Assembly (NCBI GenBank): GCA_964411425.1
Contig: CAYPKW010000002.1
Location: 1 to 64,000 of the forward strand
DNA length: 64,000 nucleotides
Reading direction: 5' to 3'
Origin: CAYPKW01 sp964411425
GTDB lineage: Bacteria; Pseudomonadota; Alphaproteobacteria; Dongiales; Dongiaceae
This document shows positions 24,731-32,730 of the stretch, piece after piece (within the stretch, counting starts at the first letter, position 1; each line of letters opens with the position of its first letter). The notes below the pieces were generated by a model. That model was not told where the DNA came from. It made no database searches and worked only from the letters and a program-made list of their open reading frames with translations. The translations under genes were made by a program, and so were the position numbers.

Positions 24731-24976
24731 TATGCATGGCCGCGGGTCTCCGCCGCGCGCGGGAGGGCTTGACCGAGACGTCGCGGCTGCCCCAGGGCCC
24801 GCTACATCTAGTATGTCGGCGGATTTCGTCCAGCGGGGAGCCACAAGGTTCCCAGCTGCGCGCGGATTTCGTCCAGCGGGAAGCCGCAACGTTCCCCGCT
24901 GCGCATGGGGTTGATCGTTCATTTTTTCTCCTCTTCGCTGGAGCTCGCTTGGGAGCGACGCCTCGGCCCGAGGCGG
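24731..24976. other. non-coding stretch between cyclase and parC
   Basis: There is no gene here. It holds two tandem 43-bp units (24819-24861 and 24862-24904) that share GCGGATTTCGTCCAGCGGG, and a 24-bp sequence (24894-24917) that recurs in inverted orientation at 56495-56518. Confidence 0.6.
24819..24904. repeat. tandem duplication, 43-bp unit, two imperfect copies
   Basis: Both units begin GCGGATTTCGTCCAGCGGG and continue with a CCGCAACGTTCCC-like half, differing at a handful of positions. The function is unknown. Confidence 0.75.
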
Positions 24977-27205
24977 TCACCCGAACCTGTTGCTCGCGGG
25001 AAAGCCGCGCGGCGGCAGGCGGCCGGCCTGGGCGCGAGCGCCCAGCCAGGGGCGCAGGTCCGTCTCGGTGCGCACCCGCTCGCCGCTCTTCCAGGTGAGG
25101 CCGTCGGCCAGCGTGAAGACCTTCACGTCCGCGAGGCCCCCCTCCTTGTGCCGCTGCAGGATGACGCCGCGCCCCCGCGCCATTCGGGGAACGTCCTTCA
25201 GCGGGAATATCAGCAGCTTGCGGTTCTTGCCTACGACGGCGACGCTGTCGCCCTCGGCGGGCACGGCCGCGAGCGCCGCGGCGTCGGCGGCGACGTTCAG
25301 CACCTGACGGCCGGCGCGGGTCTGGGCGATGGCGTCCACCTCGGCCACGACGAAGCCGCGGCCGTCGGTCGAGGCGACCAGGAGCCTGCCCCCCGGCCGG
25401 TGCAGGAGGAGCGCGGCCACGTCCCGGTCGTTGTCGAGGTCGATCATCAGGCGCAGCGGCTCGCCGTGGCCGCGCCCGCTCGGCAGCCTGTCGCAGCCGA
25501 GCGCGTAAAAACGCCCGTCGGTGCCCAGCACCAGCAGCTTGTCGGTCGTCTCGGCGCGCAGCAGGAAGCGGCCGCGGTCGCCTTCCTTGTATTTCAGGTC
25601 GGGGTCGTCCGCATGGCCCTTGAGCGCCCGGATCCAGCCTTTCTCGGAGCACACCACCGTGATCGGCTCGCGCTCGACGATCGCCTCGACCGGCACCGTC
25701 ACCGGCGCCGGCGGGGCGCCCAGCTCGGTGCGCCGGGGACCGAGCTTGGGATCGGCGCCGAAGCGTTTCTTGACGGCCGCGATCTCGCCCGCGACCTGCT
25801 TCCATTGTCGCCCCTCGTCGCGCAGCAGCCGCTTCAGGTCCTGCCGCTCGGCCGCAAGCTCGGCGTACTCCTTCCGGATCGCCGCTTCCTCCAGCTTGCG
25901 CAGCGCCCTCAACCGCATGTCGAGGATGGCGTCCGCCTGCACGGCGCTGAGCTTCCAGCGCGCCACCATGAGAGGTTTGGGGTCGTCCTCCTCGCGAATG
26001 AGCCGGATCAGCGTGTCGAGGTTGCGGTAGGCGATGAGATAACCGTCCAGCACCTCGAGCCGGCGGTCGATCTGGGCGAGGCGGAAGCGAGTGCGCCGGC
26101 GCAGCACCTCGCGCCGATGGTCGAGGAAGGCGCGCAGCACCTCCGGCAGCGACATGACCCGCGGGGTCTGGTTGGCATCCACCACGTTCATGTTGACGGG
26201 GAAGCGGGTCTCCAAGTCCGTTTGGCGGAACAGCGATTCCATCAGCACCGCGGGATCGACGTTGCGGCTTCTCGGCTCCAGCACCAGGCGCACGTCGGTG
26301 GTCGATTCGTCGCGCACGTCGGCCAGCAGGACCAGTTTCCGGTCTTGCAGGAGCTGGGCGATCTTCTCCACCAGCCGCGCCTTCGGCACCTGGTACGGCA
26401 ACTCGCTCACCACGGTCTGCCAGGCGCCGCCCTTCTGCCGTTCGACGGCCCAACGGGCGCGCAGGCGAAAAGACCCGCGCCCGGTGCGGTAGGTCTCCAG
26501 CACGGACGCGCGCGATTCGATGAGGATGCCGCCGGTCGGGAAGTCGGGTCCGGGCATCAGCTCGACCAGCTTGGCGACCGTCGCCTTGGGGAACTTGACG
26601 AGGTGCAGCAGCGCGTCGCACACCTCGCCCAGGTTATGCGGCGGAATGCTGGTCGCCATGCCGACCGCGATGCCTTGCGAGCCGTTGGCCAGCAGGTTCG
26701 GCGCGGCGGCCGGCAGCAATACCGGCTCGCTCCCCTCGCCGTCGTAGGTCGGCCGGAAGTCCACCGCGTCCTCGTCGATGCCTTCGAGCAGCGCTTCCGC
26801 CATCGGCGTCAACCGAACCTCGGTGTAGCGCATGGCGGCGGCGTTATCGCCGTCGATGTTGCCGAAGTTGCCTTGGCCGTCGACCAGCGGATAGCGCTGG
26901 GCGAAGTCCTGCGCCAGTCGAACCATGGCGTCGTAAATGGCGGCATCGCCGTGCGGATGGTACTTGCCCATGACCTCGCCGACGACGTGGGCGGATTTCT
27001 TGCAGCCGCCGGTCGGCGCCAGGTGAAGCTGACGCATGGCGTACAGCACCCGGCGGTGCACCGGCTTCAAGCCGTCGCGCACGTCGGGCAGCGAGCGCGA
27101 CATGATTGTGGACAGCGCATAGGCGAGATAGCGCTCGCCCAAGGCGCCGGCCAGATCGACGACGCGGAACCCGCCCGGCGGCTTGTCGGCTGCCTTCTTC
27201 TTCAT
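24977..27205 (-). CDS. parC: DNA topoisomerase IV subunit A
   Basis: 742 aa. It relaxes and decatenates DNA together with ParE. The catalytic tyrosine is Y127 in AAAMRYTEVRL; PLVDGQGNFGNIDGD precedes it. The breakage-reunion domain extends to about 490 and is followed by a shorter C-terminal beta-pinwheel (RGRFLLRAETTDKLLVLG and similar blades). It is ParC rather than GyrA by the short C-terminal domain and the absence of a GyrA-box. In the quinolone region the sequence is HPHGDAAIYDAM, with Ala and Asp at the sites equivalent to E. coli Ser80 and Glu84. ATG 27205 is preferred over 27226. parE is not in the window. Confidence 0.95.
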   Translation of the reverse strand: MKKKAADKPPGGFRVVDLAGALGERYLAYALSTIMSRSLPDVRDGLKPVHRRVLYAMRQLHLAPTGGCKKSAHVVGEVMGKYHPHGDAAIYDAMVRLAQDFAQRYPLVDGQGNFGNIDGDNAAAMRYTEVRLTPMAEALLEGIDEDAVDFRPTYDGEGSEPVLLPAAAPNLLANGSQGIAVGMATSIPPHNLGEVCDALLHLVKFPKATVAKLVELMPGPDFPTGGILIESRASVLETYRTGRGSFRLRARWAVERQKGGAWQTVVSELPYQVPKARLVEKIAQLLQDRKLVLLADVRDESTTDVRLVLEPRSRNVDPAVLMESLFRQTDLETRFPVNMNVVDANQTPRVMSLPEVLRAFLDHRREVLRRRTRFRLAQIDRRLEVLDGYLIAYRNLDTLIRLIREEDDPKPLMVARWKLSAVQADAILDMRLRALRKLEEAAIRKEYAELAAERQDLKRLLRDEGRQWKQVAGEIAAVKKRFGADPKLGPRRTELGAPPAPVTVPVEAIVEREPITVVCSEKGWIRALKGHADDPDLKYKEGDRGRFLLRAETTDKLLVLGTDGRFYALGCDRLPSGRGHGEPLRLMIDLDNDRDVAALLLHRPGGRLLVASTDGRGFVVAEVDAIAQTRAGRQVLNVAADAAALAAVPAEGDSVAVVGKNRKLLIFPLKDVPRMARGRGVILQRHKEGGLADVKVFTLADGLTWKSGERVRTETDLRPWLGARAQAGRLPPRGFPASNRFG

Positions 27206-27258
27206 GCCCAAGGCATGGTAGAGCAACGATTGCCGAGGTCAATCCGTTGCGGTCGCGG

Positions 27259-28509
27259 TCAGAACCGGTCCGGCCGGAACGCCCCCATGTCGAGGCCCGG
27301 ATCGCGGCCCGCCAAGAGGTCGGCGACGAGGCGGCCGGTGATGGCGCCGAGCGTCAATCCGAGATGACCATGCCCGAAGGCGAGGACCGCGTTGGGGTGG
27401 CGGCTCGCACGCCCGATCACCGGCAACGAATCGGGCATCGATGGACGGAACCCCATCCACCGGGTCATGCCGGCGTCGCCGAGGCCGGGGAACATGCGCC
27501 GGCCGTGGTGCAGCAGCACGTCGGCCCGCGCATAGTTGGGCGGCGACGCGAGGCCGGCGAGCTCGACGGTGCCGGCGAAGCGCAAGCCGTTCTCGAGCGG
27601 CGTCGCCACGAAACCGGCGTCGGCGGAATAGACCGGCACGCGCGGCATCACTCCGGGATCCGGCAACATCACGTGGTAGCCGCGCTCGGTGTCGAGCGGC
27701 ACGAGGTCGCCGAGCCGCCGGGCGAGCGGCTTGGACCAGGCGCCGGCGGCGACGACCGCGGCATCGCACTCCTCGGGCCCGGCGTCGGTGAGCACGCGGC
27801 GCACGCCGCCGTCGGCGTACTCGAAGCCGCGCGCGGCGGCCCGCACCAGGCGTCCGCCTCGGCGCACGAAATCCTCGGCAAGCTCCTGCACCAGCCGGAA
27901 GGCGTTCGCGGTCTGCCAAGCCTCCGGATAGAAAGCGGCGTGCCGGTAAATGTGCGCCAGCGCCGGTTCCATCTGGCGGATCTCGTCGGGGCCGAGCGGC
28001 TCGATCGCGACGCCCCGGCGCCGTTGCAACTCGAAGTCGCTCCGATAGGCGGCGAACTTGGCCTCGCGCTCGAACACCAGCAGCAGGCCGGAATTGCGGA
28101 ACATGGCGGCGAAGCCGGGTTGGCGTAGAAGCGGCCGGTACGCATCGACCGCCAGGCGCAGCAGGCCGGCGAGCGCGATCGAGATTTCCTCGACCCGATC
28201 CGGCCGGCTGGCGGCGAGGAACCGCCACAGCCAGGGCGCCAGCCGGGGCAGATAGGACCAGCGGATGGCGAGCGGCCCCAGGGGGTCGAGCAGCATGCCC
28301 GGCACCTTGCCGAGAATGCCGGGGGTGGCGACCGGCACCGAGGATTCGAGCGCGATGATGTTGGCGTTGCCGCGCGATGCCCCCTCGCCCGGCGCGCCCG
28401 GATCGACGATGGCGACGCGGCGCCCGTCGCGTTGCAGGTAGAGTGCCACGCACACGCCGACGATGCCGGCGCCGATGACGACGACCCGACGCGGGCCTGC
28501 GTCGTTCAC
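27259..28509 (-). CDS. FAD-dependent D-amino-acid dehydrogenase (DadA-like)
   Basis: 416 aa. The N-terminal dinucleotide-binding motif is VVVIGAGIVGVCVALYLQRDG; DPGAPGEGASRGNANII follows, and the C-terminal FAD contact is GHGHLGLTLGAITG. This pattern and length are those of DadA-type membrane-associated dehydrogenases that oxidise D-amino acids to oxo-acids; other DAO-family oxidases are possible. The start is GTG 28509, just before the nucleotide-binding motif; the frame continues upstream to 28707, but those residues are not conserved-looking. parC lies 53 bp downstream on the same strand. Confidence 0.87.
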   Translation of the reverse strand: MNDAGPRRVVVIGAGIVGVCVALYLQRDGRRVAIVDPGAPGEGASRGNANIIALESSVPVATPGILGKVPGMLLDPLGPLAIRWSYLPRLAPWLWRFLAASRPDRVEEISIALAGLLRLAVDAYRPLLRQPGFAAMFRNSGLLLVFEREAKFAAYRSDFELQRRRGVAIEPLGPDEIRQMEPALAHIYRHAAFYPEAWQTANAFRLVQELAEDFVRRGGRLVRAAARGFEYADGGVRRVLTDAGPEECDAAVVAAGAWSKPLARRLGDLVPLDTERGYHVMLPDPGVMPRVPVYSADAGFVATPLENGLRFAGTVELAGLASPPNYARADVLLHHGRRMFPGLGDAGMTRWMGFRPSMPDSLPVIGRASRHPNAVLAFGHGHLGLTLGAITGRLVADLLAGRDPGLDMGAFRPDRF

Positions 28510-28941
28510 GTTCAACGCCAATACCCCGTATTGGAAGAGATTCTCAAGTCTGTGGCACTGGAGATGTCCCTTGCGAATGAGCAGCTTCGTGGCGTTGACC
28601 TTGGCGCCATTCCCGCTGATCAAGTGGAGCAACTGCTTACGTTGGCCAAGGCAACCACTGTCGCCGTAAGAATCAGGTTTGAACGGATGCAAACGGTGCA
28701 TCGACAAATTTTCGCGGCGTCAAAATAACCCTTCGAGGCGCCTCAGGTTGAGACGCCGAGAGCGTGGTGCATGATATGCCGCAAAGACAAGGCGTGCGGG
28801 GACACGTGCATCAGCCTCGCCGACATCTGCCACAGGCCGGTTGTCGTGCGCCAGCCAGGCAAGTCCAGCGATCTAAGGGCGCATCGCCCGGGCGATTGAG
28901 ACGTTGGCCGCGACCGAGCCGTCGCCGGGTGCGCAACGGCA
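28510..28941. other. AT-richer stretch without a confident gene
   Basis: Base composition drops relative to neighbours. A plus-strand frame ending at 28728 reads protein-like for about 65 residues (VLEEILKSVALEM, then AIPADQVEQLLTLAKATTVA), but it has no normal start or ribosome site and overlaps the dehydrogenase start. It may be a gene fragment. From 28740 to 28941 I see nothing. Confidence 0.35.
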
Positions 28942-29340
28942 TTAACGGAGGGGATAATCAAGCACAATGATTTCGCAAGGAACATTCCCGCGCTCTTTGG
29001 CCCAATTCACGACACGATTGTTGCCATCAATGACCAAGAGCTTGTCCTTGTAACGGACGAAGATCGGCCGTTCCTCTGTAACCGGGCGGTCGCGATCATG
29101 GCGCAGAACTGCGGTTGCGCGCAGTTCCGCGGGCCTCCATACCTCGGTGGAGATAGAGCAGTTCTCTGGCCTAAGCGTCGGTGCGTCAGCAATTTTCGCC
29201 TCGCACGCGCGCTCCGAGAACATCCGGTTCAGAAAATTTATCCAGTTGCCGTCACTGTATTTACGCTGCCGTTCGAGCTGGCGCTCGACATCGCGCCAAA
29301 TCTCCTCTGGTATCTCGTTTCCGGCTTGCATCTGCGTCAT
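28942..29340 (-). CDS. small protein with ParB/Srx-like C-terminal motif
   Basis: About 132 aa from ATG 29340 (29370 and 29331 are alternatives). The N-terminal half is helical and charged (EEIWRDVERQLERQRKYSDG). The C-terminal half has PIFVRYKDKLLVIDGNNRVV followed by NVPCEIIVLDY; V-I-D-G-x-x-R-V is the signature of ParB/sulfiredoxin-like nuclease domains. Its role is unknown. It sits beside a decayed IS1380 copy, in lower-GC sequence, so horizontal arrival is likely. Confidence 0.5.
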   Translation of the reverse strand: MTQMQAGNEIPEEIWRDVERQLERQRKYSDGNWINFLNRMFSERACEAKIADAPTLRPENCSISTEVWRPAELRATAVLRHDRDRPVTEERPIFVRYKDKLLVIDGNNRVVNWAKERGNVPCEIIVLDYPLR

Positions 29341-29690
29341 CGCTCTTTGCGCAGGTCGCGCCTCTTGCATTTCGGGCAGGGAACGGGCCGCGTCGCCCTC
29401 GCTGCCCGTGTTTCGTATCGGAGAGCCTCGCGGCCCTCCGAGCCGAGCTGGCTTAGTCCGAAATTCCCCAGATGACCTCCGTGAAGTGCTAGAAATGGTA
29501 GCAGAAACCGGCTTGAAACGAAAGCGTGACCGCGTGGCGCTGTCCGCTGAGCCAATCGGCGCGCCCGAGACCCTGCCAGAGGCCCATTGGGTGCGAAAAG
29601 GCAACGGCAGGGCCAAGTGCCGAGAGCCCGGCGCCTGCCGGTTCAACCCTTTTGCAGCGATGACACGGGGCGTCATATCGGCACAGGCCG
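29341..29690. other. flank of the IS1380 remnant, no gene seen
   Basis: The minus-strand frame is open through this stretch but reads as low-complexity Pro/Arg/Ser sequence continuing from the transposase end. I see no start, motif or RNA here. Confidence 0.4.
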
Positions 29691-30584
29691 CGGTCGTGGT
29701 CGTCAATCAATCGCGGGATTGCCGCGAACAGCCGCCGTGGAATCGCCACCTCGGCAAGCTGGAACATGACGTACCGACCTTGCCGGACCACCTTGGCGCC
29801 GATCTTGACCAGCTTCTCCCGCGGCGTCGTGAGGGACCAGTGCTCCACGGCGTCGGGCAACGCCAGCGTGCGCAAGAAGTTGCCACCTTGCTTCGCCCGC
29901 CGACCTTCCTTCGCCCGCCGAAGCGGGCTTCCAGCTTTCGCAGCCGAAGCGGCTGCTTCGGCGCGGTAGGCTCGCGAAGGCGGTTGTTGTACGCCAGGGC
30001 GTGCAGCTGAAGATGCACCTCGTTGTTGCGGAAGCCGTGGCAGGAAAGCCGGGTCCAGTCGATCGCGTTCTTGCCTTCCTTGATGTGCTGCTCCGCCGTG
30101 CCGCGCCGGGTGTAGAAGGCGACGACGCGCTCGGCGGGACGGAACAAGTTGGTCACGATGAACCCGACGCGTGGATACAACTCGCGTAGCCCTCTGGCGT
30201 CCGTGCGGCAATCTAAATCTCGAAACGCCCCATCTCGCTCGTCGAAGCCGCATTCCCGTCCAGACCGCGACGGTTCACGATGATCCGCATCGCCGGGTCA
30301 AGCGAAAGCCCCTCGGCGTCGTTCACGTCCTCGTAGCCGGCGAGGCGGCCGAACACCGATTGGCCAAACAGCTCCTCGATCAAGTGCCGGATGTTTTTGC
30401 CGCGCCGCGCCTCGGTCAAGTTCGATCCGGCCAGGTCGGTGAGCCCAAGCGCGTGATCCAGTTCGCGATAGGGGAGCACGCCGGCGTCCGAGGTGATCTT
30501 GCTGCCGTGGAATTCCAGCTTCAGGCGTCAGTCGCAATCGACCCGCAGAGGCCTTGGCTTCGCTTCATCTATCGGGTAGGCCAT
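29690..30584 (-). pseudogene. IS1380-family transposase, decayed (stop, central deletion, insertion)
   Basis: From ATG 30584 the frame reads MAYPIDEAKPRPLRVDCD, hits a TGA, then continues LKLEFHGSKITSDAGVL, YRELDHALGLTDLAG and FGQSVFGRLAGYEDVNDAE to MGRFEI at 30213. The long middle part with the catalytic residues is missing. It resumes near 30180 with YPRVGFIVTNLFRPAERVV, RGTAEQHIKEGKNAIDWT and HLQLHALAYN, is interrupted by a palindromic insertion (29885-29981), and ends in another frame with FLRTLALPDAVEHWSLTTPR and AEVAIPRRLFAAIPRL. These are IS1380 transposase signatures. Confidence 0.85.
29885..29981. repeat. palindromic element inserted in the IS1380 remnant
   Basis: Normal IS1380 proteins read LAYN directly into GNFLRTL. 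Here about 97 bp intervene, holding the palindrome TCGCCCGCCGAAGCGGGCTT (29911-29930) and a second one around GCCGAAGCGGC. The same palindrome core is found inside MITE copy A (32593-32632) but not in MITE copy B. Confidence 0.65.
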
Positions 30585-30679
30585 GATCGAGCCCTCAGTG
30601 TTGCCCCAATGTTTTGATTCTTGTATCAGAATCGGCATCGAATGTCGGTGGAATTGCAATCTATCTAACAAATCCGGGT

Positions 30680-31645
30680 TCAAACGTCTCTCACCTCGAC
30701 GCCGCGCTCGACGAGCCCGGCGCGGAGCGCGGCGAAGTCGGCGGCGCCGAGCAGGCTCATCGTTCGACCGCCGACTCGGATCGCCGGCGAGACGAGCAGC
30801 ACCCGGTCTCGCGCCGGCGGCGAGCCGGTCCTCGGCTCAAGCAAGCCGGCCGCCCAGGGACGCGCCAGGCCGGCGGCGTAGGCATGAAGCCGCTCGTCCC
30901 AGGCGAAATGCCGGCGGGCGGCGGCGGCAACGCGCGCTTCGGCCGCGGGGCCGATCACCGCCGTCGTCGACTGCTTGTCCGTATAGGCGATGTCCGGCCA
31001 GCCGAGCAGCGCGATCAGCGCCCGCAGGGTTTCATCGAAGCGCTCGGCCACGCCGACGACGCCGTAACGGGTGCGCAGGTTGAGGAGCGCGGTCTCGAAC
31101 GTGGCGGCGGTACAAAGTTCGCTTGCGTCCGCCATGCCCGCGATCTGCCGCGTCTGCGCGTTGTCCGCGATGCGGCGCTGGGCGATGAGGGCATTCACGT
31201 CGGCGTCCGCCAGCCAGCCGCCGCGCTGCACCCCGAAGCGAAAATGCGAGAGCAGGCGCGCCGCGGGCTCGCGCAGCAGCGTCACGTAGAAGGCGGGCCG
31301 CCCAATGCGGTCGTGCACGCCGAACGGCAGATGGCCGGTCAGGTAATCGACGCGGGCCAGCGCCGCGGCGTCCAGCTCGTCGAAGTCGCGCGAGGCTTCG
31401 CGCTTGCCGGCTCCCAGATACTGCCCGTAGATCGTGCCCATCGCCCGCCGCCGGACGAGCCCGCCGGCCTTTGTCGCCGCCTCCATGATGTGGTCGAGGG
31501 TGATGCCCGCCGCCTTCGGCACATGGGTGAAGACGATGGTCTGGCCGTCGAGGGTCGTCCGAGGCGTCAGGCGCGCGTCGAGCGTCACGTATTTGAGGAC
31601 GATCGGGCGCCGGCTCGCGATCCGGACTTGCGGCGGCTCGGGCAT
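30680..31645 (-). CDS. sulfotransferase-family protein
   Basis: 321 aa (ATG 31645; ATG 31660 is an alternative). The N-terminal region has FTHVPKAAGITLDHIM, a P-loop-like PAPS 5'-phosphate site matching the H-[VI]-P-K-[TA]-[GA]-G pattern of Sulfotransfer_2-type enzymes, and LLREPAARLLSHFRF, the 3'-phosphate R-x-P-x-x-R-x-x-S region. Such enzymes transfer sulfate from PAPS to glycans or other acceptors; the acceptor is unknown. PAPS could come from the cysD/cysNC genes at 50-53 kb. It lies about 35 bp downstream of recO on the same strand. Confidence 0.8.
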   Translation of the reverse strand: MPEPPQVRIASRRPIVLKYVTLDARLTPRTTLDGQTIVFTHVPKAAGITLDHIMEAATKAGGLVRRRAMGTIYGQYLGAGKREASRDFDELDAAALARVDYLTGHLPFGVHDRIGRPAFYVTLLREPAARLLSHFRFGVQRGGWLADADVNALIAQRRIADNAQTRQIAGMADASELCTAATFETALLNLRTRYGVVGVAERFDETLRALIALLGWPDIAYTDKQSTTAVIGPAAEARVAAAARRHFAWDERLHAYAAGLARPWAAGLLEPRTGSPPARDRVLLVSPAIRVGGRTMSLLGAADFAALRAGLVERGVEVRDV

Positions 31646-31680
31646 GGCCTCTGCTAGCATGCGTGCCGCGAGCGGGCAAA

Positions 31681-32418
31681 TCAGGCGCCGGCGAGGCGCT
31701 CGACCAGCCGATCGCGGGCCGCGGGCGACCAGAGAGAGCCGTCCGCGCGCGCTGGGCGCAGGTGCGAAAACACGTGCTGGTCGAGGAAATGACCGGTGAG
31801 CCGCAGGCCCGCCCGCAGATCGGCAACGGTGGCCGGCGCGTCGGCCAGCAGGAAGGCCGGCAAGTCCAACAGCTTGTCCCGATACCTGGCGCCCGCCGCT
31901 AGCGACACGGCGCGGCCGGTCTTGGGCGACACGTAGGCGAGGTCTTGCGTAGCACCCGTGGCGGCGCAGCGCGACAAGTCGATACCGAACCCGAGCTCCG
32001 CCAGCAGATCGGTCTCCCAGCGGACGTAGAGGGTGGCCGAGCGCATCGCGGAGGAGTCGCCGACGAGGCGCTCGAACCCCTCGAAGGCCCGGGGATGCGC
32101 CTCGCGCTCCGGCAGCGCCGCCTCGGCGACGGCGCTGGCCGCGGCAAGCACCGCCAGGCGCAGCGGGTCGTCCAGCAAGGCGGCGGCGCGGGCCTCGATC
32201 ATCTCGCAGTTGTAGTGGCCGAGATGCAGGGCGAGCCGCGCCCGCCAATGGGCACGCACCAGGTTGCCCGGCTGGTAAAGGCCGCGCGCGCGCCGGCCGG
32301 CGCCGCCCCGCACCAGCCCGGCGTGGCGGCCATGCGAGCGCGTCAACAGCGTGACGATGACGGCACTCTCGCCGTGGCGGCGCGCCCCGAGGACGAAGCC
32401 TTCGTCGGTCCACTCCAT
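31681..32418 (-). CDS. recO: DNA repair protein RecO
   Basis: 245 aa. RecO helps load RecA on SSB-coated DNA in the RecFOR pathway. The N-terminal OB fold (EWTDEGFVLGARRHGESAVI, with TLLTRSHGRHAGLVRGG) and the C-terminal helical part (LYVRWETDLLAELGFGIDLS, then CAATGATQDLAYVSPKTGRA) match the family; the full zinc-finger cysteine set is not present. ATG 32418 sits directly next to the left end of MITE copy A, so the normal upstream sequence has been replaced. It is the last housekeeping gene of the lepB-rnc-era-recO run. Confidence 0.93.
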   Translation of the reverse strand: MEWTDEGFVLGARRHGESAVIVTLLTRSHGRHAGLVRGGAGRRARGLYQPGNLVRAHWRARLALHLGHYNCEMIEARAAALLDDPLRLAVLAAASAVAEAALPEREAHPRAFEGFERLVGDSSAMRSATLYVRWETDLLAELGFGIDLSRCAATGATQDLAYVSPKTGRAVSLAAGARYRDKLLDLPAFLLADAPATVADLRAGLRLTGHFLDQHVFSHLRPARADGSLWSPAARDRLVERLAGA

Positions 32419-32419
32419 T

Positions 32420-32728
32420 AGAGCATATTTCGGCCAGATGGAATCGCTCTGTCAGAGCGATTTTCGGCACGGGCCAGGAAGGGGCCGCAGGGCATAGCGA
32501 GCCTATGGCCAAGGTCCCTGACGCCGCCCGTGCCGAAAAGCGCCTGGCCCCAGAGGGTTTTGCCGGCGCCGCGCGCCCGCGGCGTCAGAGCGCCCTTGCT
32601 TCGCCCGCCGAAGCGGGCTTCGCGAAGGCGGGTTGCCCGATGCCCGGCATCGGGCGGCGCGTTCTTCCTGGCGGGTCGCCGCGCCGCCGAGCAAACAGAG
32701 CCGGTTCCATCTGGACGAAACATGCTCT
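32420..32728. mobile_element. MITE-like element, copy A (between era and recO)
   Basis: 309 bp bounded by imperfect inverted repeats of about 27 bp: left AGAGCATATTTCGGCCAGAT, right end reading inward AGAGCATGTTTCGTCCAGAT. Interior arms (TTTTCGGCACGGGCC and the matching GGGCGGCACGG-type arm near 32525) could fold into a long hairpin. If the element is counted from GAGC, the flanks are TTA and TGA, fitting a T-N-A target duplication. It fills the era-recO gap exactly. Compared with copy B it carries a 40-bp palindromic insertion at 32593-32632. No transposase is encoded. Confidence 0.85.
32593..32632. repeat. palindrome nested in MITE copy A
   Basis: This is extra sequence relative to copy B, containing TCGCCCGCCGAAGCGGGCTT, the same core as in the IS1380 remnant at 29911-29930. 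It is thus a separate, smaller mobile palindrome that has entered two other mobile elements. Confidence 0.7.
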
Positions 32729-32730
32729 GA

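Noticed and set aside
24717..26621. 634-codon minus-strand ORF
   Set aside because: It is an off-frame shadow of parC with the Arg/Gly/Ala/Pro bias typical of GC-rich antisense or shifted frames.
28432..28728. 98-codon plus-strand ORF
   Set aside because: It begins with TTG inside the dehydrogenase gene, has no ribosome site and matches no family I know; only its last 65 codons look protein-like.
30645..30690. GGGTTCAAAC string resembling a tRNA T-loop
   Set aside because: No matching acceptor, D or anticodon arms can be drawn around it.
30614..31657. 347-codon plus-strand ORF opposite the sulfotransferase
   Set aside because: It is antisense to a gene with recognisable motifs and has no domain signature.
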